DNA of 24,555 bases from assembly GCA_910585635.1 (NCBI GenBank), contig CAJUFE010000071.1, positions 1 through 24,555 on the forward strand. Reading direction: 5' to 3'. Source of the stretch: an uncultured Lachnospiraceae bacterium (GTDB taxonomy: Bacteria > Bacillota > Clostridia > Lachnospirales > Lachnospiraceae). The notes beneath the pieces are model-generated. The model searched no databases. It had not been told where the DNA came from and saw only the letters and a program-made list of their open reading frames with translations. A program made the translations under genes and the position numbers. Numbering within the stretch: the first letter of the stretch is position 1; each line of letters starts with the position of its first letter. Positions 15,840 through 22,426 of the stretch are shown in pieces.

Positions 15840-17189
15840 TCATCCATCTGTATCAGGATCCACCTGGTCGACCTGGGACAGGTCCGCCTGGTCCGGGATC
15901 TTCTTTTTCAGTGCCACATACCCCAGCACCAGGAGCAGATAGCCGATGATGCAGATGTTCGCCTCTTTGGGGTTCCCCTGAAAGTTGGCGATGCTCTGGG
16001 CGCCATACAGCAGGACAGACACCATGCTCATCAGGTACAGGCTCCATCTAGGCAGTCTGGCATATCGGGAGGCAGCCCACCGTTTCGGCAGCCGCTCTGG
16101 CAGGTGGACCAGTGCGAACTGTGGGATGATCCACATGAAGGTGGTCAGGCCCACCGCGATCTTCCCCAACAGGGTGATATCCATATGCAGAAGGATGGGG
16201 ACCAGCCCGAACAGATAGAACAATGTTGTCAACCGCCAAGGGACACCATAACGGTTCGGTCTGCTCAAGATCTTAGGCAGCCAGCCGTCCTCGCATCCGC
16301 GCATCATCGCGTTGGTGTACCACACAAAGCTGGAGTTCAGTGTCGTCGTCAAGGCCAGCAACGCGCCGCCTATGATGAACAGCAGGTACATCATACTGCC
16401 CTTCCCGAACACAGCCGCCGCAGAATTGGTCAGAGGCTGATAGGCCACCTGCTCATAGGGCAGCAGGCCAGCAGCCACGATGCTCAATAGTGCATACAGC
16501 ACCGTCACCATTATGGTAACGATCACGACCACCTTCGGGATGACCTTGGCAGGATGCCGGACCACACTGCCAAAATCCACCAGGACACCTGCACCGCCCA
16601 CGGCAAAAAACAGGAGGGACGCCGCAGAAAACATCCCATTGCCGCCCGCCACAAAAAAATCTGTGCCGGTAAAGTATCGGGAAAGATCCACCTTCGCCAT
16701 GCCAGCCGCCACATACAGGAGCAGGGCGATCACTAAAGTGGCGAACATGATGTTCTGCATCCGCGCTGCCCACTTCAGCCCAAAAAGGTTCAGCAGATAG
16801 AAGAGCGTCAGGACCGAAAATGCGACCAGGGACTGGTCGATCCCCGGGATCAGCGCGGCCAGATATTGGGCAAAGCTGATGCTGAACATCGCGATGGTTA
16901 GTCTGCCCAGAAAATACACGAACATATAGAACCCGCCCACACGCGGGTGGATCAGCTGTGCGGAATAGATGTAGCTGGCGCTCCGTACAGGGTAGACCGA
17001 TGCAAGGATGAGGACGGGGATCACCGCTAAAAGGAACATCCCCGCAGACAACAGATAGGCTAAGACTACGCTACGGCCAGTCCGGCCGATCGCTAATCCG
17101 GTAAGGGTGATGACGCCTGAGCCGATGGCAAAACCAGAGGCCATAGAAAAGGTCTCCTTCAGCCCGAGTTTGTTATCGTTGGATCCCAT
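15840..17189 (-). CDS. APC-superfamily permease
   Basis: A 449-residue permease with about twelve membrane segments. The first helix region (GLKETFSMASGFAIGSGVIT) carries the Gly-rich unwound segment typical of APC amino acid/polyamine/organocation transporters. The start is the ATG at 17187-17189 (MGSNDNKLGL) with AAAGGAAA upstream; the frame is open to a GTG at 17246 but that extension is hydrophilic and lacks a ribosome site. The C-terminus is an Asp/Gln-rich tail. It is the first gene of the five-gene operon, 50 bp ahead of the MFS gene. Two transporters of different families in one operon suggest import of one compound and export of another, or two related substrates. Confidence 0.85.
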   Translation of the reverse strand: MGSNDNKLGLKETFSMASGFAIGSGVITLTGLAIGRTGRSVVLAYLLSAGMFLLAVIPVLILASVYPVRSASYIYSAQLIHPRVGGFYMFVYFLGRLTIAMFSISFAQYLAALIPGIDQSLVAFSVLTLFYLLNLFGLKWAARMQNIMFATLVIALLLYVAAGMAKVDLSRYFTGTDFFVAGGNGMFSAASLLFFAVGGAGVLVDFGSVVRHPAKVIPKVVVIVTIMVTVLYALLSIVAAGLLPYEQVAYQPLTNSAAAVFGKGSMMYLLFIIGGALLALTTTLNSSFVWYTNAMMRGCEDGWLPKILSRPNRYGVPWRLTTLFYLFGLVPILLHMDITLLGKIAVGLTTFMWIIPQFALVHLPERLPKRWAASRYARLPRWSLYLMSMVSVLLYGAQSIANFQGNPKEANICIIGYLLLVLGYVALKKKIPDQADLSQVDQVDPDTDG

Positions 17190-17378
17190 GAGGTCATTTC
17201 CTTTCTTGTTATTTTTGCAGCTCATATGCATGGAGCTTTGATCCACAGCATGTATAGCTTATGCGATACCACAAGCCATACCCTATAAAAATGCTACATT
17301 GCCATGTTGCCATTTCCAGATATAACGGTTCCTGTCATCCCACGATATCGGCCGAGATCATCATAGAGTAACATGTTC

Positions 17379-17405
17379 GGTATACTTGGTGTACTTGGTA
17401 TACCA
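17379..17405. promoter_or_regulatory. GntR-type operator: three tandem 9-bp repeats
   Basis: Three back-to-back 9-bp units of the form GGTRTACYW span 17379-17405. The last, with the preceding T, makes the perfect palindrome TGGTATACCA (17396-17405), which fits the TGGT-N-ACCA rule of FadR-subfamily GntR regulators. It lies immediately downstream of the -10 box of the operon promoter, where binding would block transcription. The same core TGGTATAC occurs at the GntR gene's own promoter. Confidence 0.7.
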
Positions 17406-17414
17406 TTCGACAAT

Positions 17415-17443
17415 ATATTATCAGACATGCACAAGATCGTCAA
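17415..17443 (-). promoter_or_regulatory. promoter of the five-gene molybdenum enzyme operon
   Basis: The minus strand reads TTGACG, 17 bp, TAATAT, an almost ideal -35 with a reasonable -10. Transcription would begin near 17408 and run through the operator repeats into a long leader before the APC gene. Confidence 0.65.
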
Positions 17444-17584
17444 TAGCTATTTTGCCTTTTTATCCATATTGTACAGTACCGCCCCATCCCCATAACTGGA
17501 TAACCGTTTTTTACTTTCTCCGTGACTCTACAGCACAGCATCCGTCCCCCTCTCGCCGGATACCCAAAAACGTCCTTTCCACAC

Positions 17585-17613
17585 AAAAAGCACCAGCCAT
17601 CCCTGGCTGATGC
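17585..17613 (-). terminator. intrinsic terminator of the DUF4180 gene
   Basis: On the minus strand, a 10-bp stem with one G-U pair (17590-17599 with 17604-17613, 4-nt loop) is followed by TTTTTGTGTGG. It lies about 78 bp after the DUF4180 stop codon. It shares a 22-base identical stretch with the GntR terminator 9 kb away. Confidence 0.85.
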
Positions 17614-17690
17614 CCTTTCCTGTCACGATCGACACCTATAGCCTAAAAACGATCCGCAAATGATCGACCGGGTTCTGTACCCGCCTGCTA

Positions 17691-18065
17691 TCATGTCCTA
17701 GTCAATCTCTCCATTGCCTCTTCTTTCGTTGACACAAAGAAAAAATCTTTCCCATTGTTCGATTCATAGATCAGATCCTTCAGCGGCTTGCTGGTATAAT
17801 GCGAATAGTCTCCAAAGATCGCCACCTTCACATGATAGTTCATAAACTTCTGTAGGATCTCACCTGCTATCCCTGTGCTGAGGATGAAAAAATCCCCACA
17901 TACCACTGCTTTATCGATCGCGATCCTCTCCGCGCCTGTCTCATACTTCACGGTCATCGCCAGATCCAAGGCCGACTGTGCATCGACGATCACCTTCTCC
18001 TCACCGGACTTACCGGAAACGACCGCGATATCGATCCCGTTCTCCTTCAAATGTTCAATATCCAT
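17691..18065 (-). CDS. DUF4180 family protein
   Basis: A 124-residue soluble protein of unknown function. The sequence (DAQSALDLAMTVKYETG; KAVVCGDFFILSTGIAGEILQK; VKVAIFGDYSHY) matches my recollection of the DUF4180 family, which has an STAS-like alternating strand-helix look. It has no membrane segment and no signal peptide. The ATG at 18065 follows AAGGAGG at good spacing. It appears to be a single-gene unit with its own terminator. Confidence 0.8.
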   Translation of the reverse strand: MDIEHLKENGIDIAVVSGKSGEEKVIVDAQSALDLAMTVKYETGAERIAIDKAVVCGDFFILSTGIAGEILQKFMNYHVKVAIFGDYSHYTSKPLKDLIYESNNGKDFFFVSTKEEAMERLTRT

Positions 18066-18149
18066 GATATCCCTCCTTACCTAGCCTGACGGTACAGATC
18101 CCAGTTGAGGATAGAGTCTACAAGATAAGGCTTACATTGTCAAGTCTTG

Positions 18150-18189
18150 TTTTCACTGCCCATCCTGTGTTTTCACCGCCCATCCTGCA
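18150..18189. repeat. 20-bp tandem duplication across a stop codon
   Basis: Two adjacent 20-bp copies (18150-18169 and 18170-18189) differ at three positions. The second copy holds the last codons and TGA stop of the minus-strand kinase-like gene, so the gene's 3' end is duplicated just beyond itself, as at arcA. Confidence 0.8.
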
Positions 18190-18613
18190 TACAGCGGCCT
18201 CCGAGCAGGGCGGTTTTATCAGCGATCTTTTTCTTTATCCGGGAGACCGTTTCCTGCGGCAGACAGTCTGTCGTGTCGATCACATTTGATCCATATCCCT
18301 CAAGATCATTAAACTGCTCCAACATCACTTTCACTAACCGTATATTCGTCTCTCTGTCTAATTTTGACCGATGGATCGCCCGCTTAAAAGTCTCCTCTTT
18401 ATCGGCTTTCAAGATGATATAATGTACTTCATAGCCCTCCTGGACAATGCGCCGCCATGGCTCCAGGAACCACGGACCGATCACTCCGACACAAAGCCGC
18501 CTGGAACATGACCGTAAACGGATCGTCTCGTATCTGCTATCGGGAATAGATCTTGCTCTGATAGAGACTATCATAAAGGATCTTACGGGAAAAGCAACAC
18601 TTTTAATGATCAT
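18173..18613 (-). pseudogene. 5'-truncated P-loop kinase / AAA-type ATPase-like gene
   Basis: Residues from about 42 onward (VGVIGPWFLEPWRR, then HYIILKADKEETFKRAIHRS, then VIDTTDCLPQETVSRIKKKI) look like the C-terminal half of small P-loop kinases of the zeta-toxin/gluconate-kinase-like kind, including the LID-type Arg region. The N-terminal part, where the P-loop GxxGxGKS/T should be, is absent. The preceding codons are Arg/Ser-rich and unlike the family, and no P-loop was seen in other frames upstream. The possible ATG starts have no good ribosome site, and a promoter-like TTGCTT-16-TATGAT lies inside the 5' end of the frame. I call it a truncated gene; a small functional protein cannot be ruled out. 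Confidence 0.55.
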
Positions 18614-18759
18614 TTTTTATCCATCTATAAGCCCTTTTCGTATCTGGAGATCTAGCAAGAAGATCCCGCAAAAAGCACCTGTTATTTCTATTGCCACATC
18701 ATCCAGATCATGCTATGATCATAGAGGAGACACAGAAAGACAGGATCGGGAGGGCATCT

Positions 18760-19233
18760 ATGGACTATACGATACGGGAAATACAAACGCAGGACTATCC
18801 GTTGCTGGATGATCTTTTATATGAGGCGATCTTTATCCCAGAGGGTATCGATCCTCCCCCCAAAACGATCATCACCGCTCCCGAACTGCAGGTTTATATT
18901 GCACATTTCGGGGGATCAAAAGATGATCAGGGGGTCGTGGCAGAGGTTGACGGTAAGGTCGTCGGGGCTGCCTGGAGCCGCATCATGAACGACTACGGGC
19001 ATATCGACAACGAAACGCCATCTCTGGCGATCGCCCTTTATAAAGGATATCGGGGCTTTGGCATTGGGACCGCTATGATGAGAGCGATCCTTACCCTGCT
19101 CCGATCACATGGGTATCGGCAAGTTTCTCTTTCTGTCCAAAAAGCCAATCCTGCAACAAAGCTGTATCTAAAGCTCAGCTTTGAGATCCTAAGGGAGAAC
19201 GAGGAAGAGTACATTATGATCTGCCGCCTATAG
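18760..19233 (+). CDS. GNAT-family N-acetyltransferase
   Basis: A 157-residue acetyltransferase using acetyl-CoA to modify an amine; the substrate is unknown. It shows the GNAT order: N-terminal MDYTIREIQTQDYPLL, a central beta strand (GVVAEVDGKVVGAAW), the CoA-binding motif A (KGYRGFGIGTAMMRAIL, in the R/QxxGxG/A place), then SLSVQKANPATKLYLKLSF. The start ATG at 18760 follows GGGAGGG at good spacing; the frame extends upstream to 18691 without a better site. It is followed about 95 bp later by another GNAT gene. Confidence 0.88.
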   Translation: MDYTIREIQTQDYPLLDDLLYEAIFIPEGIDPPPKTIITAPELQVYIAHFGGSKDDQGVVAEVDGKVVGAAWSRIMNDYGHIDNETPSLAIALYKGYRGFGIGTAMMRAILTLLRSHGYRQVSLSVQKANPATKLYLKLSFEILRENEEEYIMICRL

Positions 19234-19327
19234 CGCAAAGCGGCGATCCCAGAAAATGCAGCTCAAGATCATGTTCGGAGGATCCAAAGAAAATGGTCCT
19301 CCCATCGATAAATACGGAGGCGATATT

Positions 19328-19768
19328 ATGGATATCTTATCGATCACATCATCTGATGATAGGTGGGAAAAAGTCAGTCAATATGCGCAAAACTGCTCAT
19401 GGAGAGCCGGGAGATCCCTATCCCAAAAGATGTCTGACCATGTGTTTACCGGTCAGGAGCGCGTGATCGTTGCCTTGGACGGCGATGATATCGCCGGCTA
19501 CTGTACGGTCACAAAAAGCGAATATATCCCTGATCTCCCATACACCCCTTACATCGGCTATATCTTCGTTGATGAAACGTACAGAGGGCAGCGCCTGAGC
19601 CAAAAACTCATCGCTTATGGGATATCCTATCTACAGGCACAGGGCTATCAGCAGGTCTATCTGGTCAGCGACCATGAAGGCCTTTACGAAAAGTATGGTT
19701 TTAAGGTCATTGACAGAAAAATGTCCCCTGAAGGTACGCTCCAAAAGATCTATATGCGTGCGATATAG
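19328..19768 (+). CDS. GNAT-family N-acetyltransferase
   Basis: A 146-residue GNAT protein. It has VIVALDGDDIAGYCTV, YIGYIFVDETYRGQRLSQKLIAYG (motif A region, with RGQRLS in the CoA loop) and VYLVSDHEGLYEKYGF, the typical C-terminal strand-helix. The start ATG at 19328 follows GGAGG with seven bases between. It is only distantly similar to the preceding GNAT gene, so this is not a recent duplication. The substrate is unknown. Confidence 0.88.
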   Translation: MDILSITSSDDRWEKVSQYAQNCSWRAGRSLSQKMSDHVFTGQERVIVALDGDDIAGYCTVTKSEYIPDLPYTPYIGYIFVDETYRGQRLSQKLIAYGISYLQAQGYQQVYLVSDHEGLYEKYGFKVIDRKMSPEGTLQKIYMRAI

Positions 19769-19827
19769 CGCTTTCTATCATACTTTTTATCCGTCTATCA
19801 TGCTGCCTTGCTCTTCCTCCAGTTCCT

Positions 19828-19848
19828 AAAAAACCTGCGGCAAGCCGC
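19828..19848 (-). terminator. probable terminator after the LysR remnant
   Basis: On the minus strand, GCGG/CCGC with a 4-nt loop is followed by AGG and six T. The stem is short but GC-only. It lies 43 bp beyond the stop of the LysR remnant and is probably its old terminator. Confidence 0.5.
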
Positions 19849-19890
19849 CCGATCATACATACCCTCGATCAGATCCTTTTCTTATCCCCT

Positions 19891-20191
19891 TTATCCCATA
19901 CCGTTCTCCAATGGGACATCAAGCAGTATTTCCACAAAGAAGAACAGACGATCGTTGAATGGTACTTTAAAGCTGTCCTTGCCCTTCGCTTTGCACACAC
20001 AGTAGCAGGTCCGCCCCCGTCTGCCCGTCAATGTCCGCTGGGATAAGTTCCTTCCGATCCGTTAAAGGGTGCGCCGGAGGGACCGAGAGGAACAGACGCT
20101 CTGTCCGGAACGGTTGCCCATACAGATCCGTATCCGGGGGACTGTGCGTGACAAGTCCCCACTTTTGATCCCGATCTCTATCGGCCTGTAC
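19891..20191 (-). pseudogene. decayed LysR-family regulator (C-terminal remnant)
   Basis: Minus-strand translation gives a LysR effector-domain segment with TDLYGQPFRTERLFLSVPPAHPL and RKELIPADIDG. After a frame change near 19995 it gives YCVCKAKGKDSFKVP, FNDRLFFFVEILLDVP and a stop at 19891-19893, as expected for a LysR C-terminus. The part between them is shorter than a real effector domain, so an internal deletion plus a frameshift is likely. The helix-turn-helix part is missing; an in-frame TAA lies at 20192-20194 and the YdeI-like gene's 3' end follows directly. Confidence 0.7.
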
Positions 20192-20217
20192 TTAGAAAGA
20201 TAAAACACATATATCGG

Positions 20218-20784
20218 TCACATAGGTTTTAGACCGTACTTAAGTCTATCCACCATCCAGGCGATCCGCTTTTCCCGTCCGGCGTCCGTTTTTGCATCTA
20301 AGAAGGCCCGTGTATAAGTCTTCTTCACAGATAAAGACATCGCCTGAAAATTTGTGTAGGCAGGCTCATAGCTTTCTAATATCGCAGAAAGCCGCGCGAT
20401 CTGCTCTTCTGTAATGACCGCCAGCGGATCTACCGCATCCCATTGGCCGTTCTTCTTGGCATCCTCTATCTTCTTTCTGCCATGATCGGTCATACGCCCC
20501 TGCTCTTCAAGCCTTTTGGCTAATTCTTTATTTTTGTTCGACCACTTGCTCTTCTCCCTGCGCATCGAAAAATACTTTTTATAGGTTTTGTCATCGATCT
20601 TTTGCATCTGGCCGTCGATCCATCCAAAGCAGAGCGCTTCTTCCAGCGCTTCTTTCGCCTTTATCGTTTTCGGTCCGCCAGCCTTGCCAAACAAGACCCA
20701 GATACCGGCACTTGAAAGGCAGTTTTCATAGAGCCATTCTCTAAATCCGTCTCTGCTCTCAAATTGCATCACGTCACTCATCAT
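20218..20784 (-). CDS. YdeI/OmdA-family protein
   Basis: A 188-residue soluble protein. FREWLYENCLSSAGIWVLFGK, EALEEALCFGWIDGQMQKID and the basic segment around residues 70-100 (FSMRREKSKWSNKNKELAKRL) are typical of the YdeI/OmpD-associated family, in which short DUF1801-related proteins have been linked to bacteriocin or peptide protection. The function in Firmicutes is not established. Tandem ATGs at 20784 and 20781 follow AGAGGTGG; either could be used. The gene abuts the LysR remnant. Confidence 0.82.
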   Translation of the reverse strand: MMSDVMQFESRDGFREWLYENCLSSAGIWVLFGKAGGPKTIKAKEALEEALCFGWIDGQMQKIDDKTYKKYFSMRREKSKWSNKNKELAKRLEEQGRMTDHGRKKIEDAKKNGQWDAVDPLAVITEEQIARLSAILESYEPAYTNFQAMSLSVKKTYTRAFLDAKTDAGREKRIAWMVDRLKYGLKPM

Positions 20785-20964
20785 GCGCCACCTCTTTCCT
20801 ATATCTTATCCGCCAAAGGCCCGTTATCTCCAACAAAAAATGGATCAGTCTGATCATCGCCGTGCCAGATGACCGTTTTCGGCTCCTTCCTACACATTAT
20901 ACAGGATGCCACGCCAAAAAGCACCTATTATTTCTGCTAAAACTCTTTTAATGTAAACCTGAAC

Positions 20965-21063
20965 GGGGCTGTCGCAAAATGCAGCTTATACACGATATGT
21001 GGCAGTGACCGATCGGGTCAGAACGCCATATCCGGTATATAGCGGCTATTTTGCGACAGCCCC
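20965..21063. mobile_element. 99-bp palindromic MITE with 16-bp terminal inverted repeats
   Basis: Perfect 16-bp inverted ends (GGGGCTGTCGCAAAAT at 20965-20980 and its complement at 21048-21063) enclose an interior that is itself an imperfect palindrome centred on TGACC-GATCG-GGTCA. Flanking 8-mers ACCTGAAC (20957-20964) and ACCTGATC (21064-21071) match at seven of eight positions, as expected of an 8-bp target duplication. There is no coding capacity. The ends resemble insertion sequence ends, so mobilisation in trans by a related transposase is likely. Confidence 0.85.
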
Positions 21064-21113
21064 ACCTGATCGATAAAAGGGGTGGTACTTTTTTGGCTGC
21101 TGCTTTTTACTTT

Positions 21114-21454
21114 CTATGCGTCTTTTGTCATATCCATTTTCTGCGTGCTCAATTTCTTGTATGTGCGGACATACAAAACAGCGGCGAGCAATATGGAAAG
21201 GATGTCGGCTACTGGCTGCGCCCAAACTAACCCGGTAAGCCCTAAGACTGCTTTCAGGGCAAAAAGGGCTGGGATAAAGATGATCCCCTGCCTGCTCAGA
21301 TCGATGACCAGGGAAGCCGTGGCTGCCCCATACAAGCCTGCCCCGATCTTCCCTCTGCACGGATCACATTGACGTAATAGTTAGAGATCAGCACAAAAGG
21401 CCCGCAAAAAACCAATAGTACATTTTCGGCATAGATGCCGTATAGGATCCCAAT
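21114..21454 (-). pseudogene. MATE-family efflux transporter remnant, frameshifted and 5'-truncated
   Basis: The 5' fragment (from about 21454) reads ENVLLVFCGPFVLISNYY and VNVIRAEG; the 3' fragment reads IGAGLYGAATASLVIDLSRQ, GIIFIPALFALKAVLG and LVWAQPVADILSILLAAVLY to a stop at 21114. These belong to the C-terminal part of a MATE multidrug transporter and are joined only after a one-base shift near 21350 (a lost A would turn AAG-ATC into the present sequence). An in-frame TAA (21455-21457) lies just upstream, and nothing recognisable as the missing N-terminal two-thirds follows before the permease gene. Not functional as it stands. Confidence 0.75.
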
Positions 21455-21499
21455 TTATGGTGGTACCGAAAAAGCGGCGTGCAGGTTTATTATGAAGGT

Positions 21500-22426
21500 T
21501 TACCACAAAAAGTGGTTTACCGCCCACCCTGTCCCCATGGCAAAGACGATGACAAAGGCAAGATAATACACAAAATGCCTCACTCCCAGCACGATCTTCA
21601 AAGCCCCCAGATTGGTGATCTTGGTGGCAGGCCCCGTAAGCATAAAAGCGGAGGCGCTGCCCATACTCATGCCGGACAAAAGCCACTGCTGCAAAAGAGG
21701 GATGGTCCCTCCCCCGCAGGCATACAGAGGCACCCCCAGGGTCGCCGCCATAAGGACCCCAAAGCCCTCCTGCTTTCCAAACAGTGCCGCGAACCTGTCA
21801 GCAGGCACATACCTCTGAAACAGCGCCGACAGAAGGACTCCCAGGAGAAAATATCCCCCTGTGGCCTTTATATTCCTCCCAAGATCTTTCAAAAACCGCA
21901 AAATAAGATCAGGGTCCGTGTCCCTGCCCGCCCGCTCCTGAAAGCCGGAAAAGTTAAAAAATCCTTAATCCCGAAAAAAGAACCGCACCATCAGCCCCGC
22001 AGCCGCACCGCACAAGAAGCAGGAAACACACCGGATAACAAGCGCCCTCTCTCCCAATGCCCCGCTGTAGATGATCAACTGGGGGTTCAAAAGGATAGAG
22101 CTCATCATAAAGGCAGCCAGCAGATCATCCTTCATCCCTTTCTGGGAAAATGACGCCGCAATGGGAATGGTCCCATACATGCACAAGGGGGAGGCGATCC
22201 CCAGAAGGCTTGCGGGGATCACCCCCAGCGCCCCCAGCTTTTTCCTGTTCAGACCCTGGAACAGACTGTGGATCCTGGCCTTGCCAAACACGGAGATCAG
22301 AGACCCCAGCACCATGCCAAGGGCCCAGTAAGGGGCGATCTGCTCCAGCTGGACCGTAAAATAGTACCACAGATAGATCCATTCCCTGCGCAGAAGGGAG
22401 ATCAGCCCGCCCATGGTCTCACTCAT
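21500..22426 (-). pseudogene. permease (DUF318/ArsP type) interrupted by one in-frame stop
   Basis: Codons from 22426 encode an N-terminal half (IASPLCMYGTIPIAASFSQKG, SSILLNPQLI), stopping at TAA 21965-21967. The same frame continues 21 codons (GFFNFSGFQERAGRD...) into the C-terminal half (LRFLKDLGRNIKA, then LYACGGGTIPLLQQWLLSGM, GPATKITNLGALKI) to the stop at 21500. The two halves align as the two repeats of one permease of about 309 residues. The family exports organo-arsenicals or is of unknown substrate. It overlaps the DUF362 gene stop by eight bases, so the two were co-translated. Either a nonsense-mutated pseudogene or two separate half-proteins; the C half would need a TTG start without a clear ribosome site. 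Confidence 0.8.

Larger units (their letters stand above)
17190..17690. other. non-coding gap upstream of the molybdenum enzyme operon
   Basis: No convincing gene. It contains an approximately 220-nt leader for the operon, the operator, the promoter, and the DUF4180 terminator. Nothing further was seen in 17444-17577. Confidence 0.7.

Noticed and set aside
21498..21522. A possible terminator at the permease stop (direct repeat of GGTAAACC around a T-run).
   Set aside because: It is mainly a direct repeat with only a 5-bp inverted core, and has no T-run after the stem.
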